Shown here: positions 34,863 to 42,849 of the stretch, piece after piece
Position numbering within the stretch: the stretch's first letter is position 1
How the letters are laid out: each line of letters opens with the position of its first letter
Assembly (NCBI GenBank): GCA_937894675.1
Contig: CALCQO010000046.1
Location: 62,001 to 126,000 of the forward strand
DNA from: an uncultured Clostridia bacterium
Lineage (GTDB): Bacteria > Bacillota > Clostridia > Christensenellales > Aristaeellaceae
DNA: 64,000 nt
Reading direction: 5' to 3'
Made by a program: the position numbers and the translations under genes
The notes under the pieces: generated by a model
What the model saw: only the letters and a program-made list of their open reading frames with translations
What the model was told of the DNA's origin: nothing
Database searches by the model: none

Positions 34863-35536
34863 AAAACCCAGTCTCTCCCTTTATCAGCGCGTTTCTCAGA
34901 AGCAAAACCTCTTTGCTGACCATCCTCAGCGGCATGCTCAACAGCCTGTCGCTGCTGTTTCTTGGGCAGGCCGTTTCCCATCATACGGGCAACCTATCCA
35001 AGCTTGCCCAGGGGCTGGCTCAGAAGGATCTGCCGCTGGTGGGGATGATGCTGGCGCTCATCCTGTGCTATTTTCTGGGGGCAATGCTCTCCGGGCTGAT
35101 CTTTACTTCCCAGCAGGGGCTGCTGTCCCGCCGTTACGGGGTATTGATGGTTGGGGCGGCGTTCGTGCTGATTTTTGCCTCTCAGATGCTGGGGCAAAGC
35201 CTGTTCATGGCGCCTCTGCTGGCCATGCTTTCTGGCATCCAGAACGGCATGTACCTAACGTATAAGGATATGCTGCTGCGCTCTACCCACATGACCGGCT
35301 ATCTGTCGGACCTGGGCTTTCTCCTCTCGCGCATCATCAAGGAGAAGGGGGAAAAATCAGAGCGGTTTTGGCTGGTATTCTTCCACCTGCTCGCCTTTGT
35401 GCTGGGCGGCGTGTTGGGTGTGCTGATGATGCCCCAGGGGTTCGCGACCTCCATGCTGATTGTGGGCCTTTTGTACCTGATGGTGGGAGCGGCTTTTGTG
35501 TACACGGGGCTGATGCCCTACCCGAAAGAGCAATAG
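34859..35536 (+). CDS. DUF1275 (YoaK-like) membrane protein
   Basis: 225 residues with about six membrane helices. [19 protein letters not shown] at the start, [14 protein letters not shown] after the first helix and the mid-protein repeat [15 protein letters not shown] with [11 protein letters not shown] are the paired motifs of the DUF1275/YoaK family, whose function is unknown. The GTG at 34859 overlaps the hisIE stop (GTGA), so it is translated as the last gene of the his operon. A link to histidine or precursor transport is a guess from position. Confidence 0.8.
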   Translation: MKNPVSPFISAFLRSKTSLLTILSGMLNSLSLLFLGQAVSHHTGNLSKLAQGLAQKDLPLVGMMLALILCYFLGAMLSGLIFTSQQGLLSRRYGVLMVGAAFVLIFASQMLGQSLFMAPLLAMLSGIQNGMYLTYKDMLLRSTHMTGYLSDLGFLLSRIIKEKGEKSERFWLVFFHLLAFVLGGVLGVLMMPQGFATSMLIVGLLYLMVGAAFVYTGLMPYPKEQ

Positions 35537-35554
35537 AAGCTGTCTGGTCAGCGC

Positions 35555-35584
35555 AAAGGCATTTGATGCAAATCAAATGCCTTT
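35555..35584. promoter_or_regulatory. 13 bp perfect inverted repeat between the his operon and sfsA
   Basis: AAAGGCATTTGAT (35555-35567) and ATCAAATGCCTTT (35572-35584) flank GCAA. It could be the his-operon terminator (stem plus TTT) and/or an operator, because it covers the -35 position of the sfsA promoter. Confidence 0.6.
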
Positions 35585-35588
35585 GGTG

Positions 35589-35594
35589 TATAAT
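35589..35594 (+). promoter_or_regulatory. sfsA -10 element, directly before the start codon
   Basis: A perfect TATAAT whose expected start point (about 35601) coincides with the A of the sfsA ATG. No clear -35 is present. Confidence 0.55.
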
Positions 35595-35600
35595 AACACC

Positions 35601-36278
35601 ATGGTAACACTGTATCGCCAGCCTTTCTCAGCCCGCTTTATCGACCGGCCGAACCGTTTTATTGCCCGTGTGCAGGCAAACGGGCAGGAACTGGTCTGCC
35701 ATGTTAAGAATACCGGCAGATGCAGGGAACTGCTGCTGCCCGGCGCGAACGTGGTGGTTGCCCCGGCGGGGAATCCCCTGCGCAAGACAGGGTACGACCT
35801 GGTCGCGGTGTACAAAGGGGACATGCTGGTGAACATCGACAGCCAGGCTCCCAATGCGGCTGCCTATGCCTGGCTGAAAGAACGCTATCCAGGCGCTACA
35901 GTGCGGCGGGAAGCGTCTTTCGGGGATTCCCGGCTGGACTTTCATGTAATGGCGCCGGAGCTCAGCCTCTATGTGGAGGTGAAGGGCTGCACCCTGGAAG
36001 AGGACGGCCTGGCGATGTTTCCCGACGCGCCAACCCAAAGAGGCGTGAAACATTTGAAAACACTGATGGATTGTCAGGCGCAAGGCCACCAGGCGATGGC
36101 GCTGTTTGTCATCCAGATGAAGCCGGTCCGCGCGTTTTCTCCCCATGCCGCGATGCACCCGCAGTTTGGGGACACGCTGCGTCAAGCGGCGCAAAGCGGC
36201 GTGCAGGTGCTGGCGTACGATTGCCGGGTGGGTATGGACGGCATGGAAATCGACGCCCCCGTACCTGTTATTCTGTAG
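35601..36278 (+). CDS. sfsA: SfsA family DNA/RNA nuclease-like protein
   Basis: 225 residues. The family pattern is clear: RFIDRPNRFIARVQANGQEL, CHVKNTGRCRELLLPG, then the nuclease-like block DSRLDFHVMAPELSLYVEVK with FPDAPTQRGVKHL. SfsA was named for maltose-related effects in E. coli and has a PD-(D/E)XK-like core. The ATG at 35601 matches the family start. It has no Shine-Dalgarno, and the TATAAT lies 7-12 bp upstream, so the mRNA may be leaderless. Confidence 0.92.
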   Translation: MVTLYRQPFSARFIDRPNRFIARVQANGQELVCHVKNTGRCRELLLPGANVVVAPAGNPLRKTGYDLVAVYKGDMLVNIDSQAPNAAAYAWLKERYPGATVRREASFGDSRLDFHVMAPELSLYVEVKGCTLEEDGLAMFPDAPTQRGVKHLKTLMDCQAQGHQAMALFVIQMKPVRAFSPHAAMHPQFGDTLRQAAQSGVQVLAYDCRVGMDGMEIDAPVPVIL

Positions 36279-36295
36279 CCGGAAAGGAGAAGGAC

Positions 36296-37003
36296 TTGCC
36301 CAACATGGACCTACAAAGAATGTCAGACGCGGTTGAACAAATCCGCGGCCAAATCGCCGACGCGGCCAAGCAATCCGGCCGCCGGGCGGAGGATGTGCTG
36401 CTGTGTGCCGTCTGCAAGACCCAGCCCTCCGACATAGTCCTGGCCAGCGCTGGTTTACCCATTGATCTGTTTGGTGAAAACAGGATGCAGGAACTGGTCA
36501 GCCACCAACAGGAAGGCGCCTTTGGCGGCAAGCCCTGTCATTTCATCGGCCACCTTCAGACCAATAAGGTGCGGCGGGTGGTTGGCCAGGTGGAGATGAT
36601 ACAAAGCGTCAACAGCCCAAGGCTGCTGGAAGCCATCAGCCGGGAAGCGCGGCGGCAGGATATCGTGCAGGATATTTTGATGGAAGTGAACATTGGTGAA
36701 GAAGCTACCAAAACCGGGGCGTCAGAGGAGGAGGTGTTTCCTTTGATTGATCTGGCATTGGCCAGCGAAGGCATACGCCTGCGGGGGCTAATGGCAATCC
36801 CGCCCGCCTTTGACAATTCTGACCAAAGCCGGGGATACTTCGCCGCCATGCGCCGCCTGCTGGAAAGCGCCCGGAAACACGCGGGCGGAGACGCTGTATT
36901 GGACACCCTGTCCATGGGGATGACGGACAGCTATATTGCCGCCATCCTGGAAGGCTCCACCCTGGTGCGCATCGGCCGCGCCATCTATGGGGAAAGACTT
37001 TAA
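36296..37003 (+). CDS. YggS/PLPBP family pyridoxal-phosphate homeostasis protein
   Basis: About 235 residues, a single alanine-racemase-like barrel. The PLP lysine is in CAVCKTQPSD (usually AVSKT), with FIGHLQTNKVRRVVG, LRGLMAIPP and LSMGMTDSYIAAI. The family buffers PLP and influences amino-acid pools. Start choice: TTG at 36296 is 6 nt from AGGAG, whereas the ATG at 36305 is 9 bp further; both are possible. In other Bacillota this gene sits near cell-division genes; here it lies between sfsA and a DsrE-like gene. Confidence 0.92.
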   Translation: MPNMDLQRMSDAVEQIRGQIADAAKQSGRRAEDVLLCAVCKTQPSDIVLASAGLPIDLFGENRMQELVSHQQEGAFGGKPCHFIGHLQTNKVRRVVGQVEMIQSVNSPRLLEAISREARRQDIVQDILMEVNIGEEATKTGASEEEVFPLIDLALASEGIRLRGLMAIPPAFDNSDQSRGYFAAMRRLLESARKHAGGDAVLDTLSMGMTDSYIAAILEGSTLVRIGRAIYGERL

Positions 37004-37059
37004 ACCGGCGGCAAAACAAGCCGCAACATTTGGTAAGAAATACATTTTGGAGGAATACT

Positions 37060-37398
37060 ATGGATAAGATACTATTCTACGGCATGACGGGGGAGAAAAT
37101 GTGTTTTCAGCATGTGCTGATGAACGCGCTGGATTTGCACGCGGACGGCAAGAATGTGCAGATTATCTTTGAGGGGGCGTCAGTTAAACTGGTTCCCCTG
37201 TTCGAGCAGGAGCAGAACGCCCTGTACGCCAAGGCAAAGTCCTCTGGGCTCATTGCCGGCGTCTGCCTGGCCTGCTCCAAGGTGCTGGGCGTCTATGATG
37301 AGGTGCTTAAAAGCGGCCTTTCCCTGCTGGATGACATGAATGGCCACGCCGGCATGAAACGCTACGTCAATATGGGATACTCGGTAATCAGCATGTAA
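37060..37398 (+). CDS. DsrE/DsrF-like small protein
   Basis: 112 residues with the alpha/beta DsrE fold pattern: MDKILFYGMTGEKMCFQHVL and DGKNVQIIFEGASVKLVPLF, then the only CxxC, VCLACSKVLGV, near residue 70. Such proteins include sulfur carriers, and the Cys pair could be a thiol or persulfide site, but many members are uncharacterised. GGAGGAATACT precedes the ATG, 56 bp after the YggS gene, with a terminator downstream. Confidence 0.75.
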   Translation: MDKILFYGMTGEKMCFQHVLMNALDLHADGKNVQIIFEGASVKLVPLFEQEQNALYAKAKSSGLIAGVCLACSKVLGVYDEVLKSGLSLLDDMNGHAGMKRYVNMGYSVISM

Positions 37399-37501
37399 TT
37401 GTCCGGGTTCCCGATAGCGGGTCAAAGCTCTATCAGACATGCCCGCTACTGCCCGCTTGGGCCCTGTTGTCATGCGGCAAAGAGTTACGATCTATAAAAG
37501 C

Positions 37502-37537
37502 AAAACCCCTCCGCTTATTAAGAACGGAGGGGTTTTT
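37502..37537. terminator. Bidirectional terminator between the DsrE-like and pirin genes
   Basis: AAAACCCCTCCG (37502-37513) pairs with CGGAGGGGTTTTT (37525-37537) around an 11-nt loop. Confidence 0.9.
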
Positions 37538-37548
37538 CAATGGAACGA

Positions 37549-38394
37549 TTACTCGTCGTAATCCACGCTGTCCTTCAGGAAGGTGCCTGTGCGCAGCTCG
37601 GTAAAGGCGTGGCGCAGTTCCTGCTCTGTGTTCATGACAATGGGGCCGCCCCATGCCACGGGCTCATCCAGCCGCTTGCTGGAAATAAACAGGATTTCGA
37701 TGGGGGTATCCTTGGCCTGGATGTGCAGGGTGTCTCCCTGGGTGGTCAGCGCGGCGGTCTTCTCCCGCACCGGGGTGCCGGCTACCAGCGCGTCGCCCAG
37801 CAGGGTAAACACAAAGGCGCTGTTGTCCTTGGGGACATTCAGGGTAACGGACGCGCCCGCGTCCAGATGGATATCGTAGTAATCCAGCGGCTGATACGCG
37901 CCTTGATGGCCGGTATGCCCCTCATAGGTACCCGCCAGCAGCCGCAGCTTGCCGCCCTCCAGGGGGATTTCCTCGATATCCGCTTTCTTGATGGCGTGGT
38001 AGTTGGGCTTGGCCATTTTATGCTCTTTGGGCATGTTCAGCCAAAGCTGCAGGCCCAGCATACGCGGCCAGGCGGGAAGCTTTTCCTCGTGCATGATGCC
38101 GCTGCCAGCTGTCATCCACTGCACTTCCCCGTCTGTTACCGTATCCTCATTGCCCAGGCTGTCGCGGTGGGTCATCGCCCCAGAGGACAGGAAGCTGACG
38201 GTTTCAATGCCCCGATGGGGGTGCATGGGGAAACCGGCGGTGTAGTCGCTGGGGTTGGTGCTGTCAAAGGAGTCCAGCATTAAAAAGGGGTCGTAGGCAT
38301 CCACCGAATTGTGGCCTAATACGCGCACCAGTTTCACGCCGGCGCCGTCTACCGCGGGTACGCCCTGCACCTGTTGTTTGATTGTTCTTTCCAT
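37549..38394 (-). CDS. Pirin family protein
   Basis: 281 residues, bicupin. The metal-binding motif of the N-terminal cupin is visible in GFPMHPHRGIETVSFLSSG and EVQWMTAGSGIMHEE (His, His, His, Glu ligands). The C-terminal cupin follows from about 165. Pirins bind iron; some act as quercetinases, others as redox-sensitive regulators, and the function here is undetermined. AGGAGGATGACCC precedes the ATG. Divergent from the kinase-like gene at 38576. Confidence 0.92.
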   Translation of the reverse strand: MERTIKQQVQGVPAVDGAGVKLVRVLGHNSVDAYDPFLMLDSFDSTNPSDYTAGFPMHPHRGIETVSFLSSGAMTHRDSLGNEDTVTDGEVQWMTAGSGIMHEEKLPAWPRMLGLQLWLNMPKEHKMAKPNYHAIKKADIEEIPLEGGKLRLLAGTYEGHTGHQGAYQPLDYYDIHLDAGASVTLNVPKDNSAFVFTLLGDALVAGTPVREKTAALTTQGDTLHIQAKDTPIEILFISSKRLDEPVAWGGPIVMNTEQELRHAFTELRTGTFLKDSVDYDE

Positions 38395-38516
38395 GGGTCA
38401 TCCTCCTCGTGTTATACAGTTAGAATATACCCTTCTTTGCGCATGCCAGACCGCGGAAAGCAGGGGAAAACGGCATGTGAAATCCATGTAAAATATCCTG
38501 AAACAAGGGAATGCCC

Positions 38517-38545
38517 TTGAAAGCGGCGGAATTAATCTGTAAGAT
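38517..38545 (+). promoter_or_regulatory. Promoter of the pyruvate-kinase-like gene
   Basis: TTGAAA (38517-38522), a 17 bp spacer and TAAGAT (38540-38545). Confidence 0.6.
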
Positions 38546-38575
38546 GTTATCAGAGAAAATAGGCGGAGGGCAATC

Positions 38576-40078
38576 ATGAAAACAGAAGACGCTCGCGGGC
38601 TGCTCAGACAATTGACCGACTTGCGCAAGCAGGTGCAGGAGGACGGCGCCGCCCTGTACAAAACCTGGAAGCATGATATCAAGCGCGAAGCCTTTGAAGC
38701 CAGCGCCCAGAATCTGGCGGAATATATGGCGCTGCGCCGCCATGATTTAAGCGAGCTGCAGTGGGAGCTGATTCCCCTGGGCTTATCCTCCCTGGGGCGG
38801 CTGGAAGCCCGGGTCATGCCTACCCTGGATTCTGTGGTCGCCTCCTGCGCCCGCATCGCGGGAGAGGAAACCCAGGTCAGCTATCACGCCAACAAGGACT
38901 TTTTGTCAGGCGAGGAAACCCTGGACCATAATACCCAGGAGGTTTTAGGCCCGGAGCCGGAGAAGCGTTATACCCGCATCATGGTAACCATGCCCACCGA
39001 GGCGGCCTACAATCCCGCCATCGCGGACAACCTGGTAGCTTGCGGCATGGAAATCGCCCGCATCAACTGCTCCCATGACAACGAAACCCTCTGGCGCATG
39101 ATGATCCGCAACGTGCGGGACGCGGCCGCCAAGCACCGGCGCTCCTGCCGCATCAGCATGGAAATCCCCGGCCCGAAAATCCGCATCGACCGCATCATGA
39201 CCACCATGCGCAAGCCCCGGGTCGTGGCGGATGATAAAATATACTTTACCGGCAACAAACTGATGTTCCTGCCGGGCGGCATCCATCTGGCGCTCTGCTG
39301 CAGCATCCCCGAGATCATTGATTACCTGACGGTCGGGGAAAAGGTGCTGTTGGATGACGGCCATGTGGACACCACCGTTATTGAGCGCCTGGATGACGGG
39401 GTGATTCTGAAGGTGGACAAAGTAGTGCGGGAGAAGGGCATCACCCTGCGGGCGGAAAAGGGCATCAACTTCCCCGGCATTGATTACAAGATTCCCCTCC
39501 TGTCTCCAAGGGATGAGGAGATTATGGATTTTGTCTGCAAAAACGCGGATATCGTGGGCTGCTCCTTTGTCCGGGACAAGGAGGATGTTACCCTGCTGCT
39601 GGATGAAATCAACAAGCGCATTAAAAAGAAGAATACCATGCCAGTGATTATCAAGATTGAGACTTCCGACTCCATGCGTATATTGCCCGAAATACTGGTT
39701 ACGGCGGCTTCCCGTGTGCCTACCGCCATCATGATCGCCCGGGGCGATTTGGCAGTGGAGGTGGGCTATGCCCGCCTGTCCGAGCTGCAGGAGGAAATCC
39801 TCTGGATATGCGAAGCGGCCCATGTGCCGGTCATCTGGGCTACCCAGGTGGTGGAAACCATGGTAAAGACAGGCATCCCCACCCGGGCGGAAATTTCCGA
39901 TGTCAGCCTGGCCGCCAAATCCGAATGCGTTATGCTCAACAAAGGGGATCATATCAACCAGGCGGTGCTGTTTGTGGGGGATGTGCTGTCCAAGTTTGAG
40001 AAGCATGTGTATAAAAAGACAGCCATTTTGCGCAAACTGGCCATCGCCAGCGGCTTGTTCGAGGAAGACAGGCTGTAA
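38576..40078 (+). CDS. Divergent pyruvate-kinase-like protein with N-terminal helical domain
   Basis: 500 residues. The first 120 form a charged helical domain not found in canonical enzymes. The barrel (about 125-480) keeps IARINCSHD, the signature IIKIETSDSM with the catalytic Lys, IARGDLAVEV and TQVVETM. Differences are notable: CTLGPAS becomes VTMPTEA, and DTKGPEIR becomes EIPGPKIR, which loses the TKGPE Lys. The usual C-terminal allosteric domain is missing; the protein stops about 40 residues after the barrel. It may be an altered-specificity or weakly active kinase alongside the standard one at 21.2 kb. GGAGGGCAATC precedes the ATG. Confidence 0.8.
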   Translation: MKTEDARGLLRQLTDLRKQVQEDGAALYKTWKHDIKREAFEASAQNLAEYMALRRHDLSELQWELIPLGLSSLGRLEARVMPTLDSVVASCARIAGEETQVSYHANKDFLSGEETLDHNTQEVLGPEPEKRYTRIMVTMPTEAAYNPAIADNLVACGMEIARINCSHDNETLWRMMIRNVRDAAAKHRRSCRISMEIPGPKIRIDRIMTTMRKPRVVADDKIYFTGNKLMFLPGGIHLALCCSIPEIIDYLTVGEKVLLDDGHVDTTVIERLDDGVILKVDKVVREKGITLRAEKGINFPGIDYKIPLLSPRDEEIMDFVCKNADIVGCSFVRDKEDVTLLLDEINKRIKKKNTMPVIIKIETSDSMRILPEILVTAASRVPTAIMIARGDLAVEVGYARLSELQEEILWICEAAHVPVIWATQVVETMVKTGIPTRAEISDVSLAAKSECVMLNKGDHINQAVLFVGDVLSKFEKHVYKKTAILRKLAIASGLFEEDRL

Positions 40079-40102
40079 CAGGCGAGAGAAAGGCAAGCAT
40101 CA

Positions 40103-40130
40103 AAAAACGAGCCGGAAACGGCTCGTTTTT
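40103..40130. terminator. Bidirectional terminator between the kinase-like gene and manA
   Basis: AAACGAGCCG and CGGCTCGTTT form a perfect stem around GAAA, with A-run and T-run flanks. Confidence 0.92.
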
Positions 40131-40137
40131 CTTATCC

Positions 40138-41091
40138 TTACATGGGATTGCTGAGCAGTATATGCCTGCCTGTCATTTCCAGAGGAAAACCCTCCGCCGG
40201 CAGCAGCGCGGTATCGCCGGGGGCAAGGTTCAGGGAACCTTCCTCCCACCGCAGGACGGCATCTTCCACCGCGGTCAGCATGCGGAACATGCGCGGATCA
40301 GGCTCAAGCTTTATTTGCTCACAGCCGCTGTAGCGCTCCGTGGCAAAGAACGGGCAGGACAGCAGCAGTTCCCGCTTCCCTATGCCTTGCAGGGGAAGAA
40401 CTGTTGGAATAGCGGCCTGAAGGCGGCTGTCCACATCCGTCACATCAATGGCCTGCTTCAAATGCAGCTGCCGCTTATTGCCTTGGGCATCCGACCGGTT
40501 CCAGTCGTAGAAGCGGTAGGTGACATCGCTGCTTTGCTGCACCTCATACAGGGTGATATGGCTGCCGATGGCGTGCACCGTTCCCGCGGGGATAAAGAAG
40601 GCGTCCCCCGCTTTTACCGGGACCGAGCGCAGCAATCCTTCCACGGCGGCGCCCTGCAGGGACGCTTCCATCAGCTGTTCTTTGGTGACCCCTTCCTTTA
40701 CCCCGTATACAATGCGCGCGTCCTCAGCCGCGTCCAGAATAATCCAGGCTTCCGTTTTGCCCAGCTTGTTTTCATGCTGCTTAGCATAGATGTCATCCGG
40801 GTGCACCTGCACGGAAAGCTTGTCCCGGGCGGCAATCAGTTTCAGCAGCAGGGGAAAGGTGCCGGTATGCGCCGTGCCTGTCAGTTTTGCACCGTGCAGG
40901 GCAATCAACTCCGACAGGGTTTGCCCCTGGGGGTCGCGGCTGTTCAGCCCGCTGATGGCGCTTACTTCCAGGCTTTCCCCTGTTCTTTCGTCGGGAATAT
41001 CCCGGCCAAACAGGGCGCGCAGCTGGCTGCCGCCCCAGGGGGTGGCTTCGCCGAATCGGTAGGCGGGAATCATGGGAATCGGGGCTAACAT
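40138..41091 (-). CDS. manA: Mannose-6-phosphate isomerase, class I
   Basis: 317 residues, short Bacillota form. Zinc and active-site motifs: LSVQVHPDDIYA, LGKTEAWIILDA, FFIPAGTVHAIG and YEVQQSSDVTYRFYDWNR. It interconverts mannose 6-phosphate and fructose 6-phosphate, feeding mannose use or GDP-mannose synthesis. Last gene of a seven-gene reverse operon that starts at 46224; it begins 11 bp after the DUF1667 gene. Confidence 0.93.
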   Translation of the reverse strand: MLAPIPMIPAYRFGEATPWGGSQLRALFGRDIPDERTGESLEVSAISGLNSRDPQGQTLSELIALHGAKLTGTAHTGTFPLLLKLIAARDKLSVQVHPDDIYAKQHENKLGKTEAWIILDAAEDARIVYGVKEGVTKEQLMEASLQGAAVEGLLRSVPVKAGDAFFIPAGTVHAIGSHITLYEVQQSSDVTYRFYDWNRSDAQGNKRQLHLKQAIDVTDVDSRLQAAIPTVLPLQGIGKRELLLSCPFFATERYSGCEQIKLEPDPRMFRMLTAVEDAVLRWEEGSLNLAPGDTALLPAEGFPLEMTGRHILLSNPM

Positions 41092-41102
41092 CGTTGCTCC
41101 TT

Positions 41103-41462
41103 TCAGACGATGGCTTTGGTGGCCACCACGCTCACGCCGGTGTCGGCGACATTCTCAATCAGCACATCGCCGGGCAAAATGGGCATGCGCAGGTCGCTTT
41201 GCAGGATTTCCTGCATGCAGTCGAATATTTTGTTCTTGGGGATGGGGGCAGAGGTCTTGACGCTGACAGGGATTTTACTGCCCTTTACCGGCGCCACGGC
41301 GGTTACCATACGCATGGGGGCAACGCATTCCTGCCGGGCGTAGGTGTCGCCCCGCTTGCAGGTGTTGTTTTCTACCTTGGTTACCTGCCCGTCCTCCAGG
41401 GTAACGGTCATTCGGCAGCCCACAGGGCAGCTGATGCAGGTTATCTGTTGCTGTGTCTGCAT
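41103..41462 (-). CDS. DUF1667 cysteine-rich protein
   Basis: 119 residues. The N-terminus has ITCISCPVGCRMTV and ENNTCKRGDTYARQECVAP, five cysteines in the DUF1667 pattern, probably binding a metal or Fe-S cluster. The gene usually follows a glycerol-3-phosphate dehydrogenase and a NAD(P)/FAD oxidoreductase (glpA-type cluster). Neither is present here; it lies between PepV and ManA. ATAAGGAGG is close upstream. Confidence 0.88.
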   Translation of the reverse strand: MQTQQQITCISCPVGCRMTVTLEDGQVTKVENNTCKRGDTYARQECVAPMRMVTAVAPVKGSKIPVSVKTSAPIPKNKIFDCMQEILQSDLRMPILPGDVLIENVADTGVSVVATKAIV

Positions 41463-41471
41463 AAATCCTCC

Positions 41472-42839
41472 TTATGCGCCGGCCAGTTTGACAATGGCGT
41501 AGGCAAAGATTTTCATGCTCTTGTACAGGGAATCCAGGTTCACATACTCATCCGCCTGGTGGGCAACCTCGGGGTCGCCTGGGAAGGACGCGCCGAAGGC
41601 GACGCCTTCCTTCAGCATTTTGGCATAGGTGCCCCCGCCGATAGCCAGGGCTTTCTTTTCAAGGCCGGTTACCTCGTGGTACGCCGCCAGCAGGGACTGC
41701 ACCAGTTCGCTGTTTTCCGGCACATGGTGGGGCGCTTTATCCGTTGTCTGTGTTACTTCAAACCCGGGCAAATGCTGACGAATCATCTGCACCAGGTAGA
41801 CCCTGTCCGTCAGGATAGGGCTGCGGATGTCCAGGGTAGCGTACAGGCTATCGCTGTCCACCCGGATAATGCCCATGTTGCACGTCAGCTTGCCGCTGAG
41901 TTTATCTTCCACCATGGCGCCGATGCCCTCGCCCCAATAGGTGGTGCCGATGGTGTCCGCCAGGGTTTTGATGGCGCCTTTTGCTCCCAAATCCCGCAGG
42001 GTAATCAGCAGTTGCCCAATGGCGTTGCGCCCGCCCTGAGGGTAGGCGGCGTGGCCCGGGACGCCCTCGGCGGTGATTTCGATACTGCCCTCCGCTTTCC
42101 GGGCATGCACCGGCCAGCCATACTGGCGGCTGATGCTTTCTGTTTTGGCAATCAGGCTGTCGTCCCCGTCTACCAGGGCAGTGGCGCTGCCGGGGATAAC
42201 GTTCATCCTTTCGCCGGTGGCCCAGCGCAGCACCTGCAGACCCTCCTTGGAAGGAACTGCGCGCAGCTGTAGGCCGACCATGCCCTTTTCAATGTTGATG
42301 ACAGGGTAATCGGCGTCAGGGCTAAAGCCCATCCGGGGCATGGTTTCGTGCTTCTTATAGTACTGCATGCACTCCATGCCGCTCTCTTCGTCGCAGCCAA
42401 GAATCAGGCGCACTTTGCGCTTAAGGGGGATGCCCGCCTGCTGCACGGCGCGCATGGCGTACAGCGCCGCGACCGCGGGGCCTTTGTCATCGCTGGTGCC
42501 CCGTCCGTACATGCGGCCGTCAACAATCTGCGCGCCAAAGGGATCCTTTGTCCATCCGTCGCCAACGGGCACCAGGTCCAGGTGCGCCAGGATGGCCAGG
42601 GCATCCTCATCGCTGCCTGTGCCCATCTCAGCGTGCCCGGCGTAGCCGTCCACATTCTTTACGTCAAACCCCATTGCCTTGCAGTCCGCCAGGGCTTGTT
42701 CCAGCATTTTTTTCAAATCCTCGCCGAAGGGAGCCTGGGGAGCGGCGTCCTGCCGGATGCTGGAGGTCTGTATCCACTCGGCCAGGGTGGCGGTCATGGG
42801 GGCTTTCAATTCTTCCAGAATCTGATTCAGTTTGTCCAT
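41472..42839 (-). CDS. pepV: M20 family dipeptidase (PepV/Sapep-like)
   Basis: 455 residues. Metal ligands of the di-zinc centre: AILAHLDLVPVGDGW, GRGTSDDKGPAVAALYAM, and the catalytic pair in GCDEESGMECMQYY; the lid domain lies in the middle, and ALAIGGGTYAKMLKEGVAFG supplies the late His/Gly block of the family. It releases amino acids from dipeptides, possibly including Xaa-His or beta-Ala types. Nine bp separate it from DUF1667 and ten from patB. Confidence 0.92.
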   Translation of the reverse strand: MDKLNQILEELKAPMTATLAEWIQTSSIRQDAAPQAPFGEDLKKMLEQALADCKAMGFDVKNVDGYAGHAEMGTGSDEDALAILAHLDLVPVGDGWTKDPFGAQIVDGRMYGRGTSDDKGPAVAALYAMRAVQQAGIPLKRKVRLILGCDEESGMECMQYYKKHETMPRMGFSPDADYPVINIEKGMVGLQLRAVPSKEGLQVLRWATGERMNVIPGSATALVDGDDSLIAKTESISRQYGWPVHARKAEGSIEITAEGVPGHAAYPQGGRNAIGQLLITLRDLGAKGAIKTLADTIGTTYWGEGIGAMVEDKLSGKLTCNMGIIRVDSDSLYATLDIRSPILTDRVYLVQMIRQHLPGFEVTQTTDKAPHHVPENSELVQSLLAAYHEVTGLEKKALAIGGGTYAKMLKEGVAFGASFPGDPEVAHQADEYVNLDSLYKSMKIFAYAIVKLAGA

Positions 42840-42849
42840 TATACTCTCC

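Noticed and set aside
35720..36295. Apparent long extension of the YggS protein into sfsA
   Set aside because: The frame is open through sfsA but the residues are Arg/Gly-rich shadow sequence, and YggS homologues begin near 36296-36305.
37399..37500. GC-rich spacer after the DsrE-like gene sharing CCCGATAGCGG with the msrB upstream region
   Set aside because: An 11 bp match in 64 kb is expected occasionally. The flanks do not align, and no tRNA or other RNA fold was apparent.
21246..40078. The two pyruvate-kinase genes as a recent duplication
   Set aside because: They share only active-site motifs; length, domain layout and key residues differ greatly, so divergence is ancient.
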